From: Paractinoplanes lichenicola
Lineage (GTDB): Bacteria > Actinomycetota > Actinomycetes > Mycobacteriales > Micromonosporaceae
Assembly (NCBI RefSeq): GCF_016785085.1
Contig: NZ_JAENHO010000001.1
Location: forward strand, 744,001-808,000
Reading direction: 5' to 3'
Length of the DNA stretch: 64,000 nucleotides
The notes under the pieces are model-generated. The model had not been told where the DNA came from. It made no database searches and was given only the letters and a program-made list of their open reading frames with translations. Shown piece after piece: positions 43,641 through 52,417 of the stretch. Each line of letters begins with the position of its first letter. Position 1 is the stretch's first letter. Both the position numbers and the translations under genes were made by a program.

Positions 43641-44506
43641 CGGGTCAGCTCCTGCAGGGTCTTGGAGATGTGGTTGAGGCTGAGCACCAGCAACGCCACG
43701 AACAGGCCGGGCAGCAAAGACAGCCACCAGGACGTGATGAGGTAGTTGCGGCCGTCGGCGATGAGGGTTCCCCATTCGGCGGCGGGTGGGGCGGCGCCAA
43801 AGCCCAGGAAGCTCAGCGAGGCGATCGCGATGATGGCCACGCCGGCGTCCAGCACGGCCAGCACGGCCACCGGGCCCCACGAGTTGGGCAGGATGTGCCG
43901 CAGCAGCACGCGGGTCCACGACGCTCCCCCGGCGCGCGCGGCCTCGACGTACGGGAGGGTTTTGACCCTGAGCACCTCGGCCCGGGTGGTGCGGGCGAAG
44001 CCGGGGACGATGCCGACGCCGACCGCGACCGCCACGGGGACGGTGCCGTAGCCGAGCGCGGTCACGATGGACAGGGCGAGCAGCAGGCCGGGGATGGCCA
44101 GCAGCACGTCGACGAAGCGCATCAGGATCGAGTCGGTGTAGCTGCCGAAGAAGCCGGCGACGATGCCGAGCGTGAGCCCGGCCACCACGGCGATGCCGAG
44201 CGCGATCAGTGTGGCCTGGATCGTCAGCGCGGACCCGTGCAGGACGCGACTCCACAGGTCGCGACCGTAGATGTCGGTGCCGAAGAAGTGGTCGAGGCTG
44301 GGTGGCAGGGTGACCGCGCCGGGGTCGGTGTCGATCGGCCCGTACGAGGTGAACAGGCTGGGCCAGAACGCCGAGACCACGATGAAAGCCACGTAGAGCA
44401 GCGCCACCAGAAACAGCGGGCGGCGGACCAGCACGGAAGTCAGCCGACCGCCGGACGGCGCGGGCGCGGCCTCAACAAGAGGTGCTTCCAGGAGAGTGGC
44501 GGTCAC
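43637..44506 (-). CDS. ABC importer permease, DppC-like
   Basis: 289 residues, GTG start overlapping the DppB-like stop (GTGA). N-terminal helix, OppC-type N-terminal region and FGTDIYGRDLWSRVLHG, then five further helices. The cytoplasmic coupling loop EAARAGGASWTRVLLRHILPN is typical. It forms the channel with the DppB-like protein for uptake of peptides, nickel-like complexes or other oligomeric solutes. It ends overlapping the 60-codon repeat ORF. Confidence 0.9.
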   Translation of the reverse strand: MTATLLEAPLVEAAPAPSGGRLTSVLVRRPLFLVALLYVAFIVVSAFWPSLFTSYGPIDTDPGAVTLPPSLDHFFGTDIYGRDLWSRVLHGSALTIQATLIALGIAVVAGLTLGIVAGFFGSYTDSILMRFVDVLLAIPGLLLALSIVTALGYGTVPVAVAVGVGIVPGFARTTRAEVLRVKTLPYVEAARAGGASWTRVLLRHILPNSWGPVAVLAVLDAGVAIIAIASLSFLGFGAAPPAAEWGTLIADGRNYLITSWWLSLLPGLFVALLVLSLNHISKTLQELTR

Positions 44507-45468
44507 AGCGCAGCTCCCTCGGTAGAAACGCGAACATGAGTGATCCGCGGATCCAGCAACGGATAGAGCAGATCAACCACCAGATTCACCAGTACGAACA
44601 TGGCCGCGGCCACGGTCACGACGGCCAGCACCACCGGCACGTCCTGGGCCAGCACCGCCTCCTGGGCCAGCTTGCCCACGCCCTCGCGGGTGAACACCGT
44701 CTCGGTGACGATCGAGCTGGTCACGGTGAGCCCGACGATGACCCCCAAAATCGTCATGGCCGGCAACGCCGCATTGCGAAAGGCGTGCCGCAGATGCACC
44801 GCCGACCGCGACAACCCCTTGGCCCGCGCCGTAGTGATGTAGGGCTGCGCCAGCGTCTCGTCGAAGCTCTTGATCAGCACCTGGGCCAGCACCGCCGACG
44901 CCAGCACCGAGATGGTCAGCACCGGCATCACCAGCGACGAGAACCCGGTGGTGCCGGTGGCCGGGAACCAGCCGAGCTGGAACGAGAAGAACTGGATGAG
45001 GAACAGCGCCACGAAGAACTGCGGGAACGAGGCGCCCAGCGCGGGCAGGCGGCTGAGCAGCGTACGCAGCCAGGGCAGCGAGACGAAGGTGGCCAGATAG
45101 GCCAGGGCCGAGCCGAGCACCAGCGACACCACGGCCGCGCTCACGCTCAGCTGGAGCGTGGGCCCGATCCGCTGGGCCAGCAGGTCACCCACCGGCACCT
45201 GCTGGGTCAGCGAGGTGCCGAAGTCGCCCTGGAGCAGCCCGGTCAGATGATGCCAGTACTGCGCCCAGATCGACTGGTCGAGCCCGAACTGCTGCTTGAT
45301 CGCGTCCACCTGAGCCGCGGTGAGGCTGTCCGTCTGCACCCCGGCCGCGGCCAGCTGCAGCTCCATCGGGTCGCTGGGCAGCAGGTAGAGGATGGCGAAG
45401 GTCAGCGTGTACGCGGCCCACAGCACGGCCACCGCCTGCCCCACCCGGCCCAGCACATACCGAGTCAT
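44503..45468 (-). CDS. ABC importer permease, DppB-like
   Basis: 321 residues. N-terminal MTRYVLGRVGQAVAVLWAAY, then FGLDQSIWAQYWHHLTGLLQGDFGTSL, the standard DppB first exterior loop. Six helices and the coupling loop YITTARAKGLSRSAVHLRHAFRNA follow. It pairs with the DppC-like permease. Both gene ends overlap their neighbours by four bases within the minus-strand operon. Confidence 0.9.
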   Translation of the reverse strand: MTRYVLGRVGQAVAVLWAAYTLTFAILYLLPSDPMELQLAAAGVQTDSLTAAQVDAIKQQFGLDQSIWAQYWHHLTGLLQGDFGTSLTQQVPVGDLLAQRIGPTLQLSVSAAVVSLVLGSALAYLATFVSLPWLRTLLSRLPALGASFPQFFVALFLIQFFSFQLGWFPATGTTGFSSLVMPVLTISVLASAVLAQVLIKSFDETLAQPYITTARAKGLSRSAVHLRHAFRNAALPAMTILGVIVGLTVTSSIVTETVFTREGVGKLAQEAVLAQDVPVVLAVVTVAAAMFVLVNLVVDLLYPLLDPRITHVRVSTEGAAL

Positions 45469-47090
45469 GACCGGGTCACATCGTTGAGGCGCAGGAAGCT
45501 CTCCGAGGTGAACGCGAAGCCCTTGACCTTGTCGCTGACCCCGGCGTACTGCAGCCGCTCGAACAGCGGGAACACCACGCCCTGGTCGAGCAGGTAGTCC
45601 TGCAGCTCGGCGTACGCCTGCGCCGTCTGCTTCTCGTCGGTGGTGGTGAGCGCCTTGGCGAACAGGTCCTGGATGCCCTTGATGACCTCGGGCGAGGCCG
45701 AGCGCTGGGCCAGGGCCTTGGAGTTGGCGACCTCGGGGTTGAGGATGAACTGCAGCGCGCCCGGGTCGGCCCGGGTGAAGTAGGTCTGGGCCAGGTCGTA
45801 GGCGCCCTCCTTGGTGTAGGTGGCCTGCTGGGCGGTGGTCAGCGTGCGCAGTTCGAGGTTGATGCCGACCTTCTTGAGCTGGGCCTGCAGCAGCTCGGCG
45901 CCCGCGCTGCCCACGGTGATCGGGTATTCGAGGCTGAGCGCGGCGCCGTTCTTGGCCCGGATCCCGTCGGCGCCTGCGGTCCAGCCGGCGTCCTCGAGAA
46001 TCTTCTGGGCGCCCTCGGGGTCGTACGCGAGCTTGTCGGTCTCGGCCTTGAAGTAGGGCGTGGTCGAGTTGAAGGCCCCCTGCACCACGGGGTAGTCAGG
46101 GCCAAAAACCGTTCCCGCGTACGTCTTGAGGTCGATCGCCTTGTACAGCGCCTTGCGCACCGCGGCGTCGGCCAGCGGCTTGCCCGCCGTCGTGTTGGCG
46201 TAGAGGGCGTACGCGGGCCCGGGCAGTGCCCGCTTCTCGACCGTGTCGCCGCTCTTCTCGATCAGCTGCCGGTCCTGCGGCGTGAACGGGTTGCGCGGCC
46301 AGGCGATGTCGGTGGCCCCGCTGATCAGGTTGCCGGTGCGCACGCTGTCCTCGGCCACGTAGTTGAAGACGACCCGGTCGACCTTCGCCTCGCCCTTGTT
46401 CTGCACCAGCTCGGAGCCCCACGAGTAGCCGGCCCGCTTGGTCAGCACGGTCTCGACCTTCGGCGTGTAGTGGTCGAGCTGGAACAGCCCGGAGCCGACC
46501 ACGCCCTTGCCCGTGCACCGTTCGGCCGGGGTCAGCGCGAACTCGGCCGGGTCGGTGATGGCCAGGTTGGTGGTCGAGGTGGCCTGCAGGAACGACGAGT
46601 TCGGCCGGGACAGCTCGAGCTCGACGGTCAGCGGGTCGACCGCCTTGGCCCCGGTCAGCCCCTGCACGTAGGAGGACCCGTACGCGGCGCCGTTGGTGGC
46701 TTTGACGGTGGCGATCCAGCCCGTCGCGTTGTCGGCGACGGCCTGCGCGTCGAGCTTCTTGCCGTTGGCGAAGGTGACGCCGTCGCGCAGCTTGAACGTG
46801 TACTTCTTGCCGTCCGGGCTGATCTCCCAGCTCTGGGCCAGCCAGGGCACGATCTTGCCGGTCTCCGGGTCCTGGTCGGTCAGCGAGTCGGCGAAGTTGC
46901 GGATGATCGAGCGGTGTTCGATCCAGTAGACCTGGAACGGGTCGATGCACGGGAACGCCGCGTTGTCGGGCCAGAACGAGACCTTGAGCGTGCCGCTGCC
47001 GGCGCCCGCCTGGTCGTCGCCGCCGCTGCCGCAGCCGGTCAGCGCCAGCGCTGCGACGGCCGCGACGGCAAGGGGTTTCACAAGCTTCAT
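45465..47090 (-). CDS. ABC importer substrate-binding lipoprotein (family 5)
   Basis: 541 residues. Lipoprotein signal with lipobox LTGC (Cys20) and a GSGG spacer. The SBP_bac_5 fold shows LAQSWEISPDGKKYTFKLRDGVTFANG near the N-terminus and a C-terminal lobe with DLAQTYFTRADPGALQF. It captures the imported compound outside the membrane. Family 5 proteins bind peptides but also many other ligands, so the cargo is open. It is coupled to the DppB-like gene and to the DszC-like gene by ATGA overlaps. Confidence 0.9.
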   Translation of the reverse strand: MKLVKPLAVAAVAALALTGCGSGGDDQAGAGSGTLKVSFWPDNAAFPCIDPFQVYWIEHRSIIRNFADSLTDQDPETGKIVPWLAQSWEISPDGKKYTFKLRDGVTFANGKKLDAQAVADNATGWIATVKATNGAAYGSSYVQGLTGAKAVDPLTVELELSRPNSSFLQATSTTNLAITDPAEFALTPAERCTGKGVVGSGLFQLDHYTPKVETVLTKRAGYSWGSELVQNKGEAKVDRVVFNYVAEDSVRTGNLISGATDIAWPRNPFTPQDRQLIEKSGDTVEKRALPGPAYALYANTTAGKPLADAAVRKALYKAIDLKTYAGTVFGPDYPVVQGAFNSTTPYFKAETDKLAYDPEGAQKILEDAGWTAGADGIRAKNGAALSLEYPITVGSAGAELLQAQLKKVGINLELRTLTTAQQATYTKEGAYDLAQTYFTRADPGALQFILNPEVANSKALAQRSASPEVIKGIQDLFAKALTTTDEKQTAQAYAELQDYLLDQGVVFPLFERLQYAGVSDKVKGFAFTSESFLRLNDVTRS

Positions 47091-48238
47091 CGGGGAGTGT
47101 CCTTACTAAGAACTCGGCGGCCCGCGGCCAGCAGGACGGCGTCCTCCTGGGGCGGGTGCACACGGATGCAGAGGGCGTCGCGCAGGTGTCGTTCGAGGCA
47201 GTGGTGGCGGGACAGGCCGGGGTTGCCGAGGGCGGCCACCGCGGTCTGCGTCGCGGCGATGACCGAGCGGGCGATGGCCACCTTGATCGCGGAGAAGTCG
47301 GGCTTCTCCCCCGCCTCCGCGCGCAGCAGGGCGCCGTGCAGCAGGGTCTCGGCCTGGGTGATCTGCAGGTCGATCTCGCCCGCCACGGACTGGATCCGCT
47401 CGGTCTCGGCGATCGGCTTGCCGAGCGCGGCGGGCACCCGGTCGCGGGCGAACTCGGCGAACGCCGTACGGGCCGCGCGGGCCACGCCGATGTAGAGCGC
47501 GGGGTGGCCGAAGCTGCCGGGGCCGGCCACCGCCGCCGGGTCGCGGTAGACGCCGTCGGGGCCGCGCGGGATCTCGACGAACGCCTCGGCCGGCACCGCG
47601 ACGTCGGCGTAGACCACGTCGTGGGTGTTGGAGGCGCGCAGCCCGAGGTGGTCCCAGGTGTCGATCCAGGTGATGCCGGGCGCGTCACCGGGCACGAGCA
47701 CGTGGCCGACCCGGTCGCCGGCCACCGCCCAGACGACGTGATAGGCCAGGCCGGCTCCGCCGGTCCCGTACGCCTTCCGGCCGTTGAGCAGCCAGCCGTC
47801 GCCGCTCGCGGTGAGCGTCGTCCTGGGCAGGCCGCCACGGGCCGGGGCGCCCAGCTCGGGTTCGGCCCGGATCGCGTTGACCAGGGCCGGGCCCGACCGC
47901 GAGCGGCGCAGCAGGTCGTCGTACAGCGCGGCGGGCCAGCTGCCGGTGGCGGCCTGGGCGGCGTGCGTGTTGAGCGAGTTGGCGGCGAGCAGGCCGACCG
48001 AGGCGTCGCCCTCGCCGATGGCGGTGAGGATGCGAGCCGTCGCGCGGGGGCCGAGGCCCGGTCCGCCGTACTGCGGGCCGACGGTGGCGGTGAGCAGTCC
48101 GGCGCGGTGGGCGGCCTCGATGCCGGCCCAGGGCAACTCGGCGCTGCGGTCGTACTCCCCCGCGGTCTTGGCGATCTCGGCGGTGACCGCGGCCAGGGCG
48201 GCGTCGGAGAGATCGGGCGCCGGGAACGCGTACGTCAC
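47087..48238 (-). CDS. Acyl-CoA-dehydrogenase-fold monooxygenase, SfnB/DszC-like
   Basis: 383 residues from GTG 48238, which overlaps the LLM gene stop (GTGA). Flavin-binding ACAD-fold pattern: GLLTATVGPQYGGPGL, DGWLLNGRKAYGTGG, HLGLRASNTHDVVY. The usual catalytic Glu of acyl-CoA dehydrogenases is not evident. The terminal LSRHHCLERHLRDALCIRVHPPQEDAVL resembles flavin-dependent oxygenases such as DszC and sulfur-acquisition SfnB. It would use FMNH2 from the operon's flavin reductase. The role in C-S or similar bond oxidation is inferred. Confidence 0.8.
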   Translation of the reverse strand: MTYAFPAPDLSDAALAAVTAEIAKTAGEYDRSAELPWAGIEAAHRAGLLTATVGPQYGGPGLGPRATARILTAIGEGDASVGLLAANSLNTHAAQAATGSWPAALYDDLLRRSRSGPALVNAIRAEPELGAPARGGLPRTTLTASGDGWLLNGRKAYGTGGAGLAYHVVWAVAGDRVGHVLVPGDAPGITWIDTWDHLGLRASNTHDVVYADVAVPAEAFVEIPRGPDGVYRDPAAVAGPGSFGHPALYIGVARAARTAFAEFARDRVPAALGKPIAETERIQSVAGEIDLQITQAETLLHGALLRAEAGEKPDFSAIKVAIARSVIAATQTAVAALGNPGLSRHHCLERHLRDALCIRVHPPQEDAVLLAAGRRVLSKDTPR

Positions 48239-49407
48239 GGGGTGCTCGCGAACTGCGCGTACTCGGGGCGATAGTTGCCCAGGTGCTCGGCCTGCAACCG
48301 GCCCCGCCGCCCGGTCGCCTTGCGGTGCGCGATCTCCTCCCGTACGAGGGGAAGGACGTACCGGCCGTAGTCCACCGCGTCGGCGAGCGTGTCGTAGCCG
48401 CGGATCGAGACCAGCGACGCGCCCTGGTCGACGTAGTCGAGGATCGCCGCGGCCACCGTCTCGGGCGAGCCGACCAGCGCGGTCGAGGCGCCGGCGGCGT
48501 TGGTCACGGCGGCCGTACGGGTCCACAACGCCCGGTCGTACAGCTCGGACTTGTTGGCAAAAGCGAGCGCGCGCTGCGAGCCGACGTTCTGGGGCGTGCC
48601 CTGAAGGGCAGGCCGCGCGATCCGCTCCACGTAGTCCTTGGCCTTGCGCCAGGCCAGCTCGTCGGTCTGCGCGATGATCGGCCGGAACGTGACCCAGATC
48701 CGGGGCAGCGTGGTGCGGCCGGCGTCGCGGGCGATCCCGTTGACCCGGTCGATCTCGCTGCGCAGGTCGGCCAGCGGCTCGCCCCAGAAGCTGAAGATGT
48801 CGGCCTTGGCCCCGCCCACGGCGAAGGCCTCGTCGGACTGGCCGCCGATCGAGATCGGGATTGGGCTCTCGTACGGCGCGAAGCCCGGCCCGAAATCGTC
48901 GAACTTGTAGAACTCGCCCTGGTGGCTGAACGCGGCGGGCTCGGTCCACGAACGGCGCATCACGTCGATGTATTCCGACGTACGGGCGTACCGCTTGTGC
49001 TTGGGCAGGTAGTCGCCCTGCCGGGCCTGCTCGGCGTCGCTGCCCCCGCTGATCAGGTGGACCACCGCCCGGCCCTCGGTGAGCTGGTCGAGGGTGGCCA
49101 GCTTCTGCGCGGCGACGCTCGGTGGGGTGGTGTTGGGCCGCAGCGCGACGATCGGCTTGATCCGCTCGGTCAGCTGCCCGACCGCGCTGGCCACGACGAA
49201 CGAGTCGGCGCTGCCCGCCCCGTACGGGAGAAGGGTGTAATCGAAACCGCCCTCCTCGAGGGAGCGCACGTAACGCCGGAAGTACTTCAGGTCGATGCCG
49301 CGCGACGGCACCGGGTCGAGCTCGGTCGACGGGTTGAGGTGGGAGAGGCTGATGAACTCCACCTCGGGCGTGGCCGTCGGCGGGATGGTGGGATCGAAGT
49401 CGGTCAT
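48235..49407 (-). CDS. LLM-class FMN-dependent monooxygenase (second copy)
   Basis: 390 residues. Luciferase-like barrel of the alkanesulfonate monooxygenase type: EVEFISLSHLNPS, GFDYTLLPYG, VVHLISGGSDAEQARQGDY, PIPISIGGQSDEAFAVGG and a C-terminal STALVGSPETVAAAILDYVD. It uses FMNH2 and oxygen, usually to cleave C-S bonds. It is clearly a paralogue of the preceding gene with the same motifs, so the two may act on different intermediates or chain lengths. It overlaps both neighbours by four bases. Confidence 0.9.
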   Translation of the reverse strand: MTDFDPTIPPTATPEVEFISLSHLNPSTELDPVPSRGIDLKYFRRYVRSLEEGGFDYTLLPYGAGSADSFVVASAVGQLTERIKPIVALRPNTTPPSVAAQKLATLDQLTEGRAVVHLISGGSDAEQARQGDYLPKHKRYARTSEYIDVMRRSWTEPAAFSHQGEFYKFDDFGPGFAPYESPIPISIGGQSDEAFAVGGAKADIFSFWGEPLADLRSEIDRVNGIARDAGRTTLPRIWVTFRPIIAQTDELAWRKAKDYVERIARPALQGTPQNVGSQRALAFANKSELYDRALWTRTAAVTNAAGASTALVGSPETVAAAILDYVDQGASLVSIRGYDTLADAVDYGRYVLPLVREEIAHRKATGRRGRLQAEHLGNYRPEYAQFASTP

Positions 49408-50522
49408 GCGGGCGTCCTCTCTGCGAATGCCCCGGGGTGTTCGTCCTGCAGGGGGCCGCGCTGCCCCGTGGCCTCCCGATGGGCCAGCTCCTGGCGGACC
49501 AGCGGCAGGATGTGCCGGCCGTAGTCGATGAGGTCGTTGAGGTTGTCGTAGCCGCGGATCGAGATGAGGTCGGCGCCCAGGTCGACGTAGTCGAGGATCG
49601 CCGCAGCCACCGTCTCGGGCGTGCCGACCAGGGCGGTCGAGGCGCCGGCGGCCCCGGTGGCCGTGGCGGTCGGCGTCCACAGGGCGCGGTCGTGCACGTC
49701 CTGGCGGCCGGCGATCTCGAGCAGGCGCTGCGAGCCGACGTTCTGGGGCTCCACCCGGGGACCGCCGCTCTGCAACACGGCCAGCGTGCGCTCGGCCTTC
49801 TCCCAGGCCAGCTCCTCGGTGGCCGCGATGATCGGGCGGAAGGTGACCCAGATGCGCGGGCGGTCGGTGCGTCCGGCCGCCGCGGCCTGCGCGTTGACGG
49901 CGTCGATCTGGGCCCGGGTGTCGGCCAGCGGCTCGCCCCACAGCCCGAAGATGTCGCCGCGCGAGCCGCCGACCCGGTACGCCTCGGCCGATGACCCGCC
50001 GACCGAGACCGGGATGGTGCCGCGGGTGGGCCGGACCAGGCTCAGGAAGTTCTCGAACTTGTAGAACTCGCCCTCGTGATCGAACGGCTCGGTGCTGGTC
50101 CAGACCTTGCGGACGACGTCGATGTATTCCGCCGTACGGGCGTAGCGCTGCTCCTTGGTCAGGTAGTCGCCCTCGCGGGCCTGCTCGGCGTCGCTGCCGC
50201 CCGAGATGAAGTGCACCACCGCCCGGCCCGCGCCGAACTGGTCGAGCGTGGCCAGGGCCTTGGCCGCGACCGTGGGATAGATCGTGTTGGGGCGCAGGGC
50301 CACGATCGGCGCCACCCGCTCGCTGCGGGCCACGATCTGGTTGGCGATCGCGAACTGGTCCTGGAACGACGACGCGTACGCGCACAGCGTGTAGTCGAAG
50401 CCGGCGTCCTCCAGCGCGTTGACGTAGCGGGTGAAGAACGGCAGGTCGATGCCGGCCCGGCCGAGCCGGTTGAGCTCGTTGCTCGGGTTGACGTTGACGG
50501 CGCTGATGAACTCGACGGTCAT
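49404..50522 (-). CDS. LLM-class FMN-dependent monooxygenase (first copy), SsuD-like
   Basis: 372 residues. Motifs run in order VEFISAVNVNPSNELN, GFDYTLCAYASS, RAVVHFISGGSDAEQAREGD, TIPVSVGGSSAEAYRVGG and TALVGTPETVAAAILDYVDLG. The SsuD/DszA group oxidises sulfonates, sulfones or related organosulfur compounds with reduced FMN. A paralogue follows directly. Both ends use ATGA overlaps. Substrate identity cannot be read from sequence. Confidence 0.9.
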   Translation of the reverse strand: MTVEFISAVNVNPSNELNRLGRAGIDLPFFTRYVNALEDAGFDYTLCAYASSFQDQFAIANQIVARSERVAPIVALRPNTIYPTVAAKALATLDQFGAGRAVVHFISGGSDAEQAREGDYLTKEQRYARTAEYIDVVRKVWTSTEPFDHEGEFYKFENFLSLVRPTRGTIPVSVGGSSAEAYRVGGSRGDIFGLWGEPLADTRAQIDAVNAQAAAAGRTDRPRIWVTFRPIIAATEELAWEKAERTLAVLQSGGPRVEPQNVGSQRLLEIAGRQDVHDRALWTPTATATGAAGASTALVGTPETVAAAILDYVDLGADLISIRGYDNLNDLIDYGRHILPLVRQELAHREATGQRGPLQDEHPGAFAERTPA

Positions 50523-51262
50523 CGGGTCACCGGCACGGCGATCGGGGCCAGGTCGCCGCCGTTGCGCAGCCGCTCGAGGAACAGCACGATCGTCGCGGCC
50601 ACGGTGCGGTGGGTCTGGTCGTTGAGCACGTCGTGCGGGCCGCCGGCGATGCTGACGAGCTCGGCCCGGGGCGCGGCGGCGTAGAAGGCGGCGGCCTCGG
50701 CCAGAGGGCTGACCGTGTCGTCGCGGCCGTGCAGGCCCAGCACGGGGAGGGCGACGGTCGCGGCCGCGCCGGGCGAGAACCAGTCGGCGGGCAGGTCGGT
50801 GAAGAGCTCCCCCGGGCGTACGAGGGAAACGGTGTTGATCTTCCCCCGGTGGGTCGGGCAGAAGCTGCGCGCGTCGAGCTCGTCGTCCCAGTCGCGGCTC
50901 GCGCCCGCCGTTGCGGTGGTCGGCAGCCCGGCCAGCACCAGGGCGTTCACGCCGGGCAGGGCACCCTCGGCGGCCAGGTGGGCCGCGAAGGCCGCGCCAC
51001 CGTCCGAGCCGGCCACGATGCGCGGCTTCTCGGGGTCGGCCTCGGCCAGCAGACCGTCGAGCTGCTCACGGGCCTGCTCGGCGGAGTCGCTGGGCGAGGC
51101 GACGACGTGCACCCGATAGGCGTCGGCGGCCAGGCGCTTGCCGAAGCGCTCGTAGACCTGAGGCGACTCGCCACGCCCGGGGAACAGGATGAACGTGCCG
51201 CGCAGGGGGACGGGGTCGGGCTCGTTCCAGGTGCGGACCACGGTCTCGTGGGCGAGCGTCAT
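50519..51262 (-). CDS. Alpha/beta-hydrolase, first gene of the operon
   Basis: 247 residues. FILFPGRGESPQVYERFGKRL gives the oxyanion region, the nucleophile elbow is VAGSDGGAA (Ser), the acid is in LGLHGRDDTVSPL and the His in IAGGPHDVL. It is an esterase or acyl-hydrolase type enzyme. GGAAGG lies six bases before the ATG, and a -10-like TATAGGT lies upstream next to an inverted repeat. It probably removes an ester or acyl group before the monooxygenases act (inference). Confidence 0.85.
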   Translation of the reverse strand: MTLAHETVVRTWNEPDPVPLRGTFILFPGRGESPQVYERFGKRLAADAYRVHVVASPSDSAEQAREQLDGLLAEADPEKPRIVAGSDGGAAFAAHLAAEGALPGVNALVLAGLPTTATAGASRDWDDELDARSFCPTHRGKINTVSLVRPGELFTDLPADWFSPGAAATVALPVLGLHGRDDTVSPLAEAAAFYAAAPRAELVSIAGGPHDVLNDQTHRTVAATIVLFLERLRNGGDLAPIAVPVTR

Positions 51263-51297
51263 GACGGACCTTCCGGCTGATCGGATTACCTATAACA

Positions 51298-51314
51298 CCT
51301 ACCAAGCTAGTAGG
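51298..51314. promoter_or_regulatory. Operator CCTAC-N7-GTAGG before the long operon
   Basis: CCTAC (51298-51302) and GTAGG (51310-51314) sit just upstream of the minus-strand -10-like TATAGGT. The same CCTA-N9-TAGG layout lies at 52387-52403 before the ketopantoate reductase-rhodanese gene, so one regulator may serve both. Confidence 0.55.
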
Positions 51315-51379
51315 GCTTTGGGAAGGGCGTCCAACGCCGATTCGCGATCGAACCGATCACATCCGCTTATCTTTTCCGC

Positions 51380-51448
51380 GGCGCCCGCTTGATCGCTCCG
51401 GCGGCGCCGTTTGATCGCTTCTGTCGGCGCCGCTTGATCGACTTCTAC
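51380..51448. repeat. Three 23-bp direct repeats between LysR gene and operon
   Basis: GGCGCC followed by NYTTGATCG occurs at 51380, 51403 and 51426, exactly 23 bp apart. The 23-bp period (about two helical turns) puts the copies on one face of the DNA. The third copy touches the LysR stop. Confidence 0.6.
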
Positions 51449-52287
51449 CGGCGGCCCTGGGCCAGCACCGTGTGCAGGGCGTCGGTGACCGCTGTCACGA
51501 CCTGCGGATCGGCCCCGGAACGGGCGCGCAGGCTCATGGCGGCCGGCTGCACCGCGGGCAGGTCATCGCGGACGCGCAGACCGTCGGGCGTCGTCGCCGC
51601 GGTGGCCATCAGGGCGACCCCCAGCCCGCTGCGCACCGCCTCGAGCACGCCCGCGACATAGCCGCTGTCGCAGACCACGTACGGCTCCAGGCCGCGCGCG
51701 GTCAGGGCGGTGAGCGCGCGGCGGCGCAGCACGCAGGGCTCCTCGATGGCGACCACGGGCCAGGGGCCGGGCGGCGCGGCCCAGCCGGTGGCCGCATACC
51801 AGGTCAGGGGCAGTGAGCCGACCGGCACGCCGTCGGCCGCGGACGCCTCGGCCAGATGCACGGCGACGTCGATCGCGCCCCGATCGACCGCGGCGTCGAG
51901 CCGTCGGGTGCGGTCGATGCGAAAACGCACCTGGTGACCCGGCAGCGCGGCGGTGATCGCGGGCAGCAGCAGGTCGGCCGCGTGCTCGGTGGTGCCGACG
52001 GTGACGGCCGGACGCTCCGGCCCGACCAGCAGCCGGCGCAGCGCGTCGTCGTGCGCCGCGAGGATGCGCCGGGCCTCCCCCAGCAGCGCCTGACCGTCCG
52101 GGGTGAACACCGTGGCCCGCCCCTGCCGCTCGACGACCGGCCTTCCGATCACCTTCTCGAGGCGCCGGACGTGCTGACTGACCGCCGACTGGCTGACCTT
52201 GAGCGCGGCCGCGGCCCGGTGAAAGCCGCCACAGTCGGCCACCGCGATCAGGCTGCGCAGCGCGAGAATGTCCAGCACAGGTCCCAT
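51445..52287 (-). CDS. LysR-family transcriptional regulator
   Basis: 280 residues. The N-terminal HTH reads LRSLIAVADCGGFHRAAAALKVSQSAVSQHVRRLE, and the effector domain (about 90-280) follows with PHQVRFRI-type and GVALMATAATTP segments. It lies directly upstream of, and in the same direction as, the 14-kb operon (182-bp gap holding three 23-bp repeats and an inverted repeat). It is the natural candidate activator for it; CysB/Cbl-type LysR proteins govern sulfur genes elsewhere. An in-frame GTG six bases after the second codon is an alternative start. Confidence 0.88.
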   Translation of the reverse strand: MGPVLDILALRSLIAVADCGGFHRAAAALKVSQSAVSQHVRRLEKVIGRPVVERQGRATVFTPDGQALLGEARRILAAHDDALRRLLVGPERPAVTVGTTEHAADLLLPAITAALPGHQVRFRIDRTRRLDAAVDRGAIDVAVHLAEASAADGVPVGSLPLTWYAATGWAAPPGPWPVVAIEEPCVLRRRALTALTARGLEPYVVCDSGYVAGVLEAVRSGLGVALMATAATTPDGLRVRDDLPAVQPAAMSLRARSGADPQVVTAVTDALHTVLAQGRR

Positions 52288-52386
52288 GTCGCCGGACGCT
52301 AACAGCCGATTGATAAGAAGTTGTGTTCGATCCGATCGGGTTTTCGCGCTGGACAGCGACCACCAGTCACGGCCATGCTGCTAATT

Positions 52387-52403
52387 CCTAGTGAGTCCAT
52401 AGG
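52387..52403. promoter_or_regulatory. Operator CCTAG-N7-ATAGG before the reductase-rhodanese gene
   Basis: CCTAG (52387-52391) and ATAGG (52399-52403) match the CCTA-N9-TAGG element of the divergent 14-kb operon. The element ends one base before the ribosome site GGGAAGG. Confidence 0.5.
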
Positions 52404-52417
52404 TGGGAAGGTATTTG

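Noticed and set aside
43445..44539. Plus-strand frame with repeats ESEKAQKRAAS
   Set aside because: Antisense to the repeat ORF and to the permease gene; the minus-strand reading is coupled to real genes on both sides.
37217..51262. A nickel or peptide uptake operon in the ordinary sense
   Set aside because: The Dpp-type importer alone would fit, but the co-translated LLM, DszC-like and flavin-reductase genes point to a catabolic substrate instead.
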